From positions 739,269-803,268 of the forward strand of contig NW_006763304.1 in assembly GCF_000218685.1 (NCBI RefSeq): 64,000 nucleotides of DNA. The letters run 5' to 3'. Positions 1 through 11,408 of this stretch are shown piece by piece. The DNA is from Serpula lacrymans var. lacrymans S7.9. Taxonomy: Eukaryota > Basidiomycota > Agaricomycetes > Boletales > Serpulaceae. Positions within the stretch are counted from its first letter, which is position 1. Every line of letters begins with the position of its first letter. The position numbers and the translations under genes are program-made. The notes beneath the pieces are model-generated. The model did not search any database. It had not been told where the DNA came from and was given only the letters and a program-made list of their open reading frames with translations.

Positions 1-2104
1 CTTACAAGACTCGCCGGCAAGTAGAAACTGATGGTTGTAATTCAAGAGTAATCTTTCTTACTGGTGCTGTTATATCCTCCACATATAAACATCCCTTTTT
101 CGAAGTGATACTAACAGGGAAGATTCTGAACCGAAATTGGCTTCTCTGAGCAGCAGTTGCACGAGATGACCACAGAAGAGATCTGCAGCATTGTGAATCC
201 GGACTTTCCTTTAACCCCTATACCGGGCCGATAACTCGGAAGAGCCGAGCCGTACGTGTACTGATAAATAACATATCTGTTAGACGACGCTGTCTCCCAA
301 TGAAGCTAGCTCGAGCCACAAGTGAACTGCAGCATCATGCATCACGAGTCGTATGATCCTTGGTAGGTCTAGTAGTCTCCACTCTCCTCGCTGTGAACTA
401 TGGCAGCCTCTTTCGATATTCCAGTAAGCTGATGCATATGGTACACCATTCAACAGAGGATTTCTTAGCCAGACAATAAAGAGATAATCTGATCGTTTAA
501 CCTTAAGTGTGGTACAAGCTATTCATACAATGCGGGCTACTACAAGCTATCATCGGACTCTTTACTTCGTGACATGTGCAGAGTCGTGGGGAGCCTACGA
601 TGAGAGATCAGTGAGGAACTAGAATGCAATTGTATCGACGGGCTCACGGATTGGGTGATACCAAGAGCTCGGCTGAGATTAGCGAACTCCTCGTTAGTGG
701 CTGTCGCTTTCCCTGTGACAACTAAGAGAGCGATCAGAGGGTTGTCAAATATCAGCGGCGATAGGCTTACTCTCTACAACACGCTGCTCTGGAACGCCAA
801 CTTGTGTGGCGATTTGAGCGTACGATAAGCCTGGATTCCAATATTAGTGACCGAGCGAGCTAGAGAGTCTAGCACAAATACCTGTACGAGTGATGGCGGC
901 ATTAAGGGCGCTGCATGAAGTGGGGGCCATCTTTGACAGGAAATGGTGGCCGAGATTAGTGGTGCTTGCTTTATATAGTCTGAGTCTCGGTGTCTTGCGT
1001 GCTCTTGCGTGCCTCGAGGCAACTTGGGTAATCAACGGACCTTGGATTAAATAAGTCACGTTATCTGATAAGAAACTATTATCTGTATCAAATCGATAGT
1101 GCCAAGCAAGAACTTCCCAGATAATGATAACTTCTTGATATTCTGCTCCTTTCACAGTCCTTTCCGTGGCCAACGGCAGCCATCTGTCAGACGAGTTACG
1201 AAATGACAGGATTCCTTGTAAGACGTTGGAGTTAAAATAGACTTCCAAAACGGCTGACTTGAAATGAACGAAGGGGGCATTCAACTTCGAGATATGACTC
1301 GTGTTATACGCCATTGTGGTGTTGGATATGTATAGGAAAATGAAGCTCGGCAGTCACTAGGACATTTCCGATATCTCCAGTCTAGATGTGCCAGTGCTTG
1401 AAAGCTGAAGCAACCAACTCCGAGGAGATTGAACTTGTAGCCTGTGTTAAGCTTATGAGTCACTGTTATGTACTAGTACGCGAGATCGAGATGATATCAA
1501 TATAGGATGAAAATCTGACCTGGGGAGATATATTCTTGAGTTTCTTGCATGTCAACATGTCATATGACTGACCACCACGAGCTCTCGAGGCTCTGGCTCT
1601 GAATATAGAAGCAAACCGACGATTAACAGGAGTGTTGTTCAACCTTTTGGTAAAAGAACTATCTTGAAGTCATGGCACATACGACTGGATAACCCGGGAT
1701 CAGGGCGTCTCTAGAGCTAACGCATGTCGCGTTCACCTGAATTGCCTTTCAAACTGGGCATGATTATAGACTGGCTGAGACTCGGAACTGCGATGATCCT
1801 CAGATATTACAGGGAGCGTAGAGATTATTCAGTGTCTTGAATGTTATCCGTTTGAGGCAAGTCCATTTATTACTGAGGATGCGCACAAGTAAAGGCTGAG
1901 TATGAACAGCGGATGAAACTAGAATAAATTCGATGAGCTGCCCACTGTTAAAGTTGCATTCAAGCCTGAGATCGTGTCAGAGGTGGCAGTGCTATTATTT
2001 GTTATTGTTTGCACCAATCCGTACTGTGTGCCAGACAACTTTTCCTCATCGTATCGACCGTCCTCAAGGCTAAAGCTACTCCCTGAACACCTCAAGCCGT
2101 CAAA
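1..2104. other. No gene assigned; leader of the uS11 gene at the right end
   Basis: I see no recognisable protein family here. The only long open stretch is on the minus strand between about 1314 and 1017 (listed separately). The last 100-150 bases before 2105 should contain the promoter and 5' leader of the ribosomal protein gene, but no core element could be assigned with confidence. Confidence 0.5.
844..1314 (-). CDS. Hypothetical protein, possibly part of a spliced gene
   Basis: An ATG at 1314 opens 156 codons on the minus strand. The first 100 or so residues look protein-like and continue without a stop; the C-terminal third is rich in Arg, Ser and Ala and looks less convincing, so an intron may interrupt the frame there. 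No domain, signal peptide or membrane segment was recognised. It could be a chance frame. It is listed because no other gene explains the first 2 kb. Confidence 0.2.
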   Translation of the reverse strand: MAYNTSHISKLNAPFVHFKSAVLEVYFNSNVLQGILSFRNSSDRWLPLATERTVKGAEYQEVIIIWEVLAWHYRFDTDNSFLSDNVTYLIQGPLITQVASRHARARKTPRLRLYKASTTNLGHHFLSKMAPTSCSALNAAITRTGICARLSSSLGH

Positions 2105-2791
2105 ATGGTATGTATTGTCCTATGATTTTGTATTCATTTCGTGTTATGTCTCTGTTCGGCCAACTTTTTATACTTCTGCGATGGATTGTGTTACTGATGA
2201 TGGGATTCCCTATCTTATAGCCCCCCAAGAAAGTTAAGGCACCCAAGGAAGAAAACACCGTCTCGCTCGGTCCTCAAGTTGCAGAGGGAGAGCTCGTTTT
2301 CGGTGTTGCACACATCTATGCCTCTTTCAATGACACTTTCGTTCACGTTACCGATTTGTCTGGCAAGGAGACTATCTCTCGTGTGACCGGTATGTCTATA
2401 TGTCTTCCCAAGACCTGCTATAGTTAATATATTGTAATATTCAGGTGGAATGAAAGTGAAGGCTGATCGTGACGAGTCTTCTCCATACGCTGCTATGCTT
2501 GCAGCTCAGGACGTTTCCGCGCGTTGCCGTGAAGTCGGAATTACTGCTCTGCACATTAAATTGCGCGCTACTGGTGGTACCGGTACTAAGACTCCTGGTC
2601 CTGGTGCCCAGAGTGCCCTGCGTGCCCTTGCCCGTGCTGGTATGCGTATCGGAAGGATTGAGGACGTTACCCCCATCCCCACGGACTCTACCAGGAGAAA
2701 GGTGAGCTTCTATTGCTTAATATATTGCATCAACAATTTACTGATGCATTCCACCTCGCACTAGGGTGGTCGCCGTGGTCGTCGTCTATGA
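2105..2791 (+). CDS. RPS14: 40S ribosomal protein uS11 (S14)
   Basis: Component of the small ribosomal subunit platform that binds 18S rRNA near the mRNA exit channel. Four exons: 2105-2107, 2221-2389, 2445-2701 and 2765-2791, joined by GT-AG introns with consistent phases (0, 1, 0). The protein is about 151 residues, the usual length. Family hallmarks are visible: a lysine-rich N-terminus ([11 protein letters not shown]), the central [18 protein letters not shown] block, [18 protein letters not shown], and the basic tail ending GGRRGRRL. The first exon codes only for the initiator methionine, so models that require a longer first exon would miss the start. Identification is secure. Confidence 0.97.
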
Positions 2792-3123
2792 TTTCTATCA
2801 CCTTTTAGCTGGAGCTTCAAAAATCAAAACGTTTCCATATTGCTGCATGTACTTAGGATATTAATGCCCAATACGTATGTCGCTGTCCGACGCGCATCAG
2901 GTGCTCGGGGATAACCAGACACCTGCCCCGCGGTCGTTCTCACCCAGATGTACTTTTGAACCTTCTGGTTAGGTGTGGGTTAGGGTATCACGTGAAAGCT
3001 GACATGACTTGGTTATGCCGGCAGCTGTGCCTAAGGCTACTCTTATTCCTGTTCTGTCTTACCTCGCGCGAATCTTTCTGATAATCGTGCTGAAAGATAG
3101 AATAATTACGACATCTTATAAGC

Positions 3124-5520
3124 ATGAAAGTAAAGCTTGTATATCGCGTTCTTCGCAAGATCTCAGACTGGGCAGCGGATGGTTTCTATTCTGAGGTTTA
3201 CATCACTGGGGTAGAGAATGTCCCTCGAGATGGACCTTTGATTCTGTATGTCGAATAATGTCGTTACAACCAAAAGGACACTAATCACTGTATATGTTAG
3301 CGCATCTACACATCACAACGAGATTATCGATATAGCCACACTTGGTAAGCCTGTTTTTTCTGTTCCCGTGGTTTCGCTGAGACATACAATATATCGCCAG
3401 CCGTAACCATTCCTCATCGTCGTCAACTTTGTTTCTGGGCCAAATCGACCCTATTTAAGAATCCCATTACTCGTGCCATCCTAATATCCTCTGGTAGCAT
3501 CCCTGTCCAACGAAATCCCAACATCACCAGCTCATCTGCAGATCGTGCATCTTCTACGTCGTCTTTGGCCCATGCAGCGTTGTTTAGGGAAACATTTACT
3601 GCTCTTGCAAGTAGCGAGGTTATTGGAGTGTTTCCTGAAGGCACGAGTTATACAGAGCCAGGTATAGCGCAAGTGAAGGGAGGGGCTGCTTGGGCTGCTG
3701 TTGAATTCACGAAGTGGGCGAAGCGACAGCATGCTACAGACCACGACGTTGCCAGCATGAGTGTGATGGAAGTCGTCATAGTTCCTGCCGGTATTGTGTA
3801 CACTGACAAGTCACAGTACCAGAGCCGTGTAAGTTCAATGTCCCTTCTTTACAACCGCATTCTCAGGGGCTACCTAGACTTTAGAGCACCGCTAATATAT
3901 TTTGATTAGGTGTGCGTAAGGTATATATATCGTCGTGTCTATGGTCGTGTTTCAGCACTCAACTCATATGGTCGAGTAGGTACGGGGAGCCAATTATTAT
4001 TAGTCATTATACAAGCCAACTCGCTATCGATGGAAATGACGACGACGAGGTTACGAAAGCTGTTGTCAAAGAGATTACAGCAGAAATCGAGAGGCGACTG
4101 GTGGCATTAACGATCAACTCTCCCGACTGGTAATCAACCATTTTCTCTCCATATTGTCCCTCTGACTCTAGCCATACCTCAGGGATTCTTTGAATGCTGC
4201 ACGAATGGCTAGAGACATACTTTGGGCAGACGAGGAATGTATAAATTTGAATAAGTTTGTTGAAATATCTCAAACGTGAGCAGCTCTGCATGATTTGGGA
4301 AGTTTCAAGTATATTTACACCGTTTTGCAAAGCCTTGTCAACGTATTTACAAGCTCAAACCTGGATACCGAGACGTTTATCCGCACCAAACGATCTCTCA
4401 TAACTTATCTCGCGCTCCTTCACTACACTAATACCTACCACTCATCATTGGATTCTCTCTATCCTTTGTCTTCCACCTTTCGCCAATCTTTGTCATCCTC
4501 CCGTTCAGAAAATCTTCCCACTGTTACCGATGCAACGGCAAAATTTCTGGCTCAACTCTTTTCAACGCTAGTCCATCCTCGAGCGCTGGCTTTCATCCCT
4601 GTATTTGTGATTCATTTGCCCGCTTATATCCTTGCTCGACTGGGTGCACGTCTGTTATCTCCTGATCGCGAAGAGGAGACAAAGGCTCAACTCAAGGTGG
4701 TGTTTGGTGGTCTTGGGATGGGCGTCAGTTACGCAGCAGTTGCAAAGGTTGTGGTTAGATGGGTTGTGCGCTTTAGTGAGCGCTATACTACATGTACGTT
4801 CCACAGGCCAAATACGCTCCTTTCTGGTGCAACGCAGGCCTTAATATCGCTAGGAGGCATTATTTCTGGGAATGACGGTACTATCAAAGGATTCTCGAAG
4901 AGCACGATGGGAGCATTAGCTGTAGCTTACAGCTCCGCATGGTTTCTTGCAAAGTGGCATAACTTACTCATTGGGGGCAAGTCTCATCTTACTGTCACTT
5001 AAGCAACATTTCTCTGATGCTCAAGGTTGTAGTTAACTTTAAGCAGTAGGCACCATTTCATGGTTTGAGCCACTCAGCGCTGATATCATCGCCGTTTACA
5101 AGGCTTAAGCGGACGTTGACTGCATACAAAGTCCTGCGAGGGCTGCTTCCCCGCCGATCTTCGGGTTTGTCCAAAGAAAAATTGGAGTTTTTCTCACGTC
5201 CACCTCTTCCTGTTGCAAACCCCTTCATCACACATCGAAGTCAACCATTATCAGTGAACTCTCAATACAGTGATGGCTCGGACGATGATTCCAGTCCAAG
5301 TTCTCAAGTCAACCCGATAAACAGGGATATAGTAGACTCCAATACCGAACGCCCTCGTGTGAACTCATGCGATTTGATAAGCCACTTGTTCTTTGCAAGA
5401 ATGGAGGCATATACAGCGCTGGAGAAATACTTGGGTGAGCTAGCGGTTACGGGACAACGAAATGATACCCTGGATCTGCTCAGGAAGGAGGGTGCTCGAT
5501 GGTGGCCGAAGAGCGTGTAA
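3124..5520 (+). CDS. Glycerol-3-phosphate / phospholipid acyltransferase (PlsC superfamily, fungal GPAT-like)
   Basis: Probably transfers a fatty acyl group to glycerol-3-phosphate (or a related acceptor) at the ER or lipid droplet, the first step of glycerolipid synthesis. Exons inferred: 3124-3245, 3301-3344, 3401-3828, 3910-3920, 3980-4129, 4183-4275, 4333-4980, 5103-5520; phases agree and give about 637 residues. The acyltransferase block has motif HHNEIID near residue 46 (the H-x4-D catalytic motif with an extra His), a later FPEGTSYTEP block (substrate-binding EG motif), and VIVPAGIVY. Hydrophobic segments follow (ALAFIPVFVIHLPAYI, and ALAVAYSSAWFL near the end). The 11-nt exon 4 is needed to restore VCVRYGEP. 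The last intron uses a weak donor (gtctca) but joins WHNLLIGG to a conserved-looking basic C-terminal part, so I keep it. Start chosen because it precedes the first conserved block and opens with MKVKLVYRVLRK. The exact acceptor substrate is inference. Confidence 0.82.
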
Positions 5521-5821
5521 TAAGCCTAGTGTTCAAAACAATATATCTATAGCGCGAGACGTTTACTGTTTTTCGTTAAGTGCTAGTATCTGGATTGGGG
5601 TGCTACTGTCCGCCGCCAGGGTTGGATGTAGCTTTGTAATGTGGCTTTTAAGCCCAAAAGTAAAGGCTGCTGAACCACAACACCTACCATATATGGACGC
5701 TGACCAATAGTATGGTTTGCAAAAAACCCTGCGTCTGCCCAACCGAGGACTGCAGCAGATTTAGGTTATGCAGTGGTTTTAGGCTTCTCAACGTTCCTCC
5801 TGTTTGTTTTTTCTCTCTGTT
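5521..5821. other. Short intergenic region
   Basis: Holds the 3' end of the acyltransferase transcript and the promoter of the RING gene at 5822. No repeat, RNA gene or further open frame of note was seen. Confidence 0.5.
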
Positions 5822-8766
5822 ATGCTCGTAATTCATCCCTCTAGTCTCTGTGATGTCTGTCTGGATCCATACAATATCTCGTCTACACCCGCTAATGTTC
5901 CTCACGCCATTGCTTGTGGTCACATCTTCTGTCTCACGTGCGTCCTGCTTTGCTGGCCTCCTTGCTCTTTCTCGTAGTGTTGCGGTCTTACCTCGACGAT
6001 CAGATGCCTCCTTGCTCTCAGTCCAAGTGCCTGTCCCCTTTGCCGGAAGGCCTTCCAACCAGATCGCGTAAAAAAACTACATGTGGCGGGCCCACCAGAG
6101 TCTGACGATGTCACCAACGATGAAGCCGAGTCTCAAGCTAATGCCCTGCTGCAACGTGTTGCATTGGTTTCCGGAGAGAACGTTGCCGAGTCTGATTTAG
6201 TTGAGGTCGTCACGGAGGTAGATCGCTGGCTTGCGACAGAACCGAGTGATGTCTATTCGGTGAGTATCATAGTTTATTCATGGCTGCTGGAATGAAGAGG
6301 AGTGGAAGAGGTTTTTTTAATGTGGTAAAGGGTCGTGTCCTTCGCATTCCTTCCCCCATTTCGGCGCAGCGTCCTGTGATCCAGCTATTCCCGATTTCCG
6401 GGACCAGCATGTGTGAGGCTGCACTAAAGCATCGTCGCATGGGGTTTATTTTTATACTTTAATTTCATTACGCTCTGAGGCCTTGTAGTGCTGAATTAAA
6501 TTTCTATCACATAGGTCAGAGCATTGAACTGTTCTGTGGATGCTTTACAGCGCTACAAGGCTCTTCAGGACAAGTACGCCCGCGAAAAGCTTGAGCACCG
6601 TCATCTTCGCCACCAATTACGATCCACCAAGCGCAGTGCTGATCAAGACCTTAAAACTGCTCGGGCAGTAGAAGAAAACCTGCTTGCTAGAATCCAAGAA
6701 ATAGATGATGAACATGCAGCGTGAGTTCACGTCCCTCGCATATAAATGTCAATTTAGCTTATTATACTTATTTTAGAGAGGTGCACATACTCACGTTTAT
6801 CTGAGTTGGCTGACTTAGCACTCACTTCTACCCCTCTTTATATTAGCTTTCCCGGCTGAAATCGGAACTAGATGCCCTACGTAGCGAACCCCCTCGTGCC
6901 CGTAATGTCTCCAACCCTTTACCACCACCTCCCGAACCATTACCCTTCGAACGCCTCCCTCTTTTTGCTAGACCAGGTGGTATCGGGGACGGAGACCCTC
7001 TCCTGGGTTCTAATCCACAATCGTACAATACTACAAAACCACCGAGAGGAGCACGTGCAAATACAACAGGAAACATCATACTATCTGGCGAAGCAGGTCC
7101 ATCTCATGTGTCATCTGGACAGGTCTCTCGCCCTTCTCAGTCAGAACATTCGAGAGCGGAGGAGAGAAACAGAAGAGTGGGGCAATCGAACAGGGATGTC
7201 GCAGATTCTGTCAGTGCGCATTCGACACGACGCCGATCTAATTCTTCAAGGCAACAGCCTGCTGCGGACCCCGGTGCCGAAAGATTCATCCGGGCAAATG
7301 AATTTTCTCGTGATAGAGGACACATTATTCCTGGGGCCCATCCTACTCAAAGGATCATTCCGACACTTTCGACACTTTCATCATCCCCACCAGAGTGGGC
7401 CAGAAGCGATACCAATTACGACAGATATACAGACGTGGAAGATAGAGATTGTAGAAGGAGACGAGACAGAGTTGGACATTCCCACCGAATTGTCGATGAT
7501 CGTCCAGTAGAGAGTATAAGCGAAGAGCAGCCTGTGAATGATGTCGAAACGCGCATGGCATCTGCATCAGCTTACTTGGATGGCTATGGTTGGGGATATG
7601 ATTCGGGTTTTTCTATTGCTCGTGGTTCTAGCGCGTATCGTCCAGCGTATCACGACGGGTACATGTCGGAACCTCCAATGCAAGAGCCCAGAGAGCATAT
7701 GGGAGGTTTAGGTCTATCAGGTGTCCCACAGCCCCTGGCCGTAAGCACAGTCACATCCAGGATAGACGATCAGGATACTCCAACGCCCATGGGTAGACCG
7801 AATGTTCTCCCTGGAAGATTGATTGCCACCCAATCGCAGAGAGCTGCCCCTGACCTAGGCTCCGTATCGTTGCTCGAAGATCCATCCCAACGGGCGGCAC
7901 GCGGAGCGCCTGCCCAAAACGTAAGTCAGTTCTTGGGAGTCAATGGTTTAGGGGCGTCAATTCGAGGGTCTCGGACTAGACCCAACACCCACAATACAGG
8001 GGGCGATGTGGGAGCTACTGGCGCATCGGGGAGTTCGGGACTCGGGGAACGAACTACAGGAGGTGATTTGAGTTCACCCGGAAGTGTGACGTCCTGGGGC
8101 ACTGTTAATACTGTGTCGAGAGGCAGTTTGAGTGATCTCGAACTAATCGGTCTCCAGAACGGAGGTGTGAGAGGACAGGGAAGTGTTGCCAGTGATATAT
8201 CGCTGATAGGACGTGATGCCAGCCAACAAGAGGGCGAAACCAACGAAGTACACCAAGCCGACGATGAAGCTGGGACGCCAATGATGCAGGGTGCAATGGT
8301 TCCGTATGCGAATGGGGCAGGTGATGGTTCTGTTCTTGGCCTGATACTGGAGAGTGAAGGCGATTACACTCGCGACAACAGCATGCAGACCCGGCGACGT
8401 TCCATCTCATATACTAATAGACTCCCTGTAGTCGACGATAGGCATGACTCCTCCGACTCGGATCGTAATCAGCGTCGCGCAGAACGGGAGTCTCGAGCTC
8501 GACAACATCGACGGCACACCTCTTTGACGCAAGCGGTCAACGTAGAGTCAGAATCGTCGCGCCCAAGGGAGCAAGATGTGGACACGATGTATCAGAATGT
8601 AAACGCACTAGCTTTATCCTTCGATGCCTCATTGTCGCTGCATGGGACAACTGCTGCTCCTCGTCTGAATTCATTTCCAGATAACGTGTATAGACCGGAT
8701 ATCGTTGCGCCCACTCCCATCGTTGGTGGACCAAACGTGCTGCATATGTGGGCAAGTCGCCCTTGA
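5822..8766 (+). CDS. RING-finger coiled-coil protein, paralogue A (predicted E3 ubiquitin ligase)
   Basis: Five exons: 5822-5937, 6004-6259, 6515-6720, 6777-6780 (4 nt, AGAG) and 6847-8766; phases 2, 0, 2, 0 are consistent and give 833 residues. An N-terminal C3HC4 RING is complete: C10, C13, C32, H34, C37, C40, C49, C52 (CDVC ... CGHIFCLTC ... CPLC). A helical, charged stretch follows in exon 3 (KALQDKYAREKLEHRHLRHQ), typical of a coiled coil. Exon 5 codes a long low-complexity tail rich in Ser, Arg, Gly and Asp with no known domain. RING proteins of this shape usually recruit an E2 and self-associate through the coil; the substrate is unknown. A second gene 2.6 kb downstream (11409-13451) has the same RING, the same intron phases and the same microexon. 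Function as a ligase is family inference. Confidence 0.8.
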
Positions 8767-11408
8767 AATAGATTTACCGACATATTTTTTTTCTTCTTCC
8801 ATCTCATGATATCATCTAGACGCTCGAGTATCTTGCTATGATCACGTTTCTGCTTTGTTATGACTTTGCTATACCTGTATTATTGTCGTAGTGTGTTCGG
8901 GATTATTTGTTGTTGTAAACAATCTAACGATGTATTCTATAATTTCGTAAGTATTTATTAGTTGTAGTAACCTCAACGAGTCTGCTGCAGTACCATAACG
9001 CAAGCAACGTAAGGATAGTAGTCTTCGCGATACAAGTTGATTGGAATTTTCCTGACATCCGCCAAACTTTAACTCAAACCAAAAGAGAAATCCGAATGTA
9101 TCTTCGAAAGCTTCTGACGGACACGAGGTGTCCCCTCACCGTGTGTCAACAATTATGAATGCGGAGCGAGAAGTAAATCATACATATTTAGTAACCATGA
9201 GAAAAGGCCCCCTGTTGATAACATTCTTCGACAGCCATATGACCTCGCTCAATGCGTTCTCAGTTTCTGAAAGGATGCGAAATTAAATTACATTGATTAG
9301 TGTACGTGTGGCGTATATCACTCTGGTAAAGTGGGGAATTAGCTCCACCGATATCGCGATGGTACAACGCCCGAGCAGATATGGTGCAGATACCGCTGGA
9401 GACGCACTAATCCTGGAAGAGACATTCGTGCTCTCAACTCTCGGACGGTCCCCGCTTCCAATTGCAAGTTCTTCATACAAGTGTACCGGTATCCGGGAAA
9501 CATAATCGGCACCGGGATTGGAGTTTTGGCGACAAAGGTGTGCCTATCGATGGCGGATCCAAAGGGATGGCTGCCAACGATCAGCCAGATATACCTTCAG
9601 ATATGCTTCAGAGCAAAAATTAGCGCATTGGAACTTCCCGTTCCACGTCAGAAATACTGACGGCTGAGCTTGGTTCCTTTGCCCCCGGAAGTCTGGTGTG
9701 GGGGAGAGGCCCTGTATAGAGAGGTTCTCTGTGCTACATATTACACCCGTGATGCCGATAGCTATAGTGAATGACAGATGAAAAGAATAGAGGGGGCAGC
9801 TAATGAAAGACAGCTAAATACGGGAAAACCAAGGTCAACAGACGGTCAACGTCCATGTGATATCGAGGGATATAAAGTACGCACCAGAAACGCCTCTTGG
9901 AGCTGAGTAATTTTGCTACTAGAAATAAGGAGTGACCAAGTGCCGATTGAACTTGAGACTTCGTCAAAGGTGAGTCTACCTCCTTGGGCTCTTCAGTTGG
10001 AGCAGAAACTAACGTCGGATGCAAGTCACGGCATGTTTTGAAAATCAGTGACGAAAGCCTCATCGACGATCGACGATCATAGAGCAGAGAGCGAGCACCA
10101 CGGTAGATACGAGATGAAACCCCAGATCAGAGCAGCAAGACAGGAAACAAGGAACAAGACAAGAAAGACAGCATGAACTTAGAATACAGCTAAGGTTGAT
10201 AAAACGTTGAGCCGCTGCCAGCGGATAGCTTGTTTAGCGCTTGAAGGATCATAATAGACTGGGCGACAGAACAAAGACAGAAGCCCATGTCCAGATATAA
10301 GTGAGCTGCACTCTTTGTGACATGAGACGTGATGAAAATCAAGGTGCAAAGAACCGAAAAAAGTATAATCCTCGAGGCAAAGCCGAAATTTGTACGAGAC
10401 TGCAGTATTTTCGCTCCGGCAGAAAAGAGACGCGCTCGAAGACGTCAGAACTTGAGAGGGGCCACTAGCGCTCGCCACCGACACTCATTTGCAACATTTC
10501 GGGACCATAACCGAGTCCATAATGTTGTATAATGGGCCGATCAACCATGCTGAAGGTCCGAGTGTCACATTTAAGCACCCAAACAACGTTGTGAGATTGG
10601 TGCGGTATCGTCGAAGCTCGAGATGGCATTTCCAGATGATTCTGGTGATAGCGTGGCACAGAACAAAGCACAGCGGTGATGAGCGTGGAGAAAGCTGCAT
10701 TGCGATCTCGAGCAGAGTTGGCTGCAAAAACGTGTTGCGGCTGATGAAGTTCTCAGGCTGGAGCGGCGACCAGAAAAGAGAGCATTTTTGAGATTACGTT
10801 GTGGTTGAAGGTGTTCTAATCCATGGTGTTTATTATGCAACAGCCGCCGTTTGAGGCTGTTTAAGAGTAAACGGGTAAGGTATAAGTTTCAGAGAACGTG
10901 GGGGCAGTGGACAAAGTACGTGGGTTTGAGCTTATAGCAAAGCATGTTCACCACGAGGCGAGGCCGGGCCGATCGCCGGTGGAAGAGCAAACCCCTGTTT
11001 ATCGCAGTTAGCCTGATTTGTAGTGCTATGTCCCTTCCAGACCGACATTTGTGGGTTATTTCAGGTTATTTCTCGAATAAGAATGTGTTATATAACGTCT
11101 AATATAGGTTGTGATAACTCGCTAGCGTCACGGAAGAGCCGTTCTCGCATCTCTGATCTGTAGTACGAATCTCTTGGTGATACCAGTGGCTTCGATCTCT
11201 CCTCGCTTAGCTGCCTCGTGCCCTTATAACCTCGTCAAACAAGGGCTCTATCATGTCCGTCCTTTGTGCTACTCAGGCCACCACGCCCCATCCACTAGGC
11301 GTAACAGCCGTTTCAGGCTTATACCTCCTCAATCCTTTTTCTGAGCCATCTCACCGCTCCGGGGGTCATTAATACGTCCCTCACTGCCCTCGTCTCCTTG
11401 CTCGTGAT
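8767..11408. other. 2.6-kb region without a recognised gene, between two RING paralogues
   Basis: Several overlapping frames of 65-100 codons occur on both strands (for example around 9290-9500 and 10180-10840) but none shows a family signature, a signal peptide or a convincing splice pattern. The stretch 10330-10840 has open frames on both strands at once, which argues for base-composition effects rather than coding. It may contain regulatory sequence for the downstream RING gene or a decayed gene. Confidence 0.4.

Noticed and set aside
7926..8410. Minus-strand frames opposite the RING paralogue A tail
   Set aside because: They mirror the low-complexity coding strand; the plus-strand exon explains the openness.
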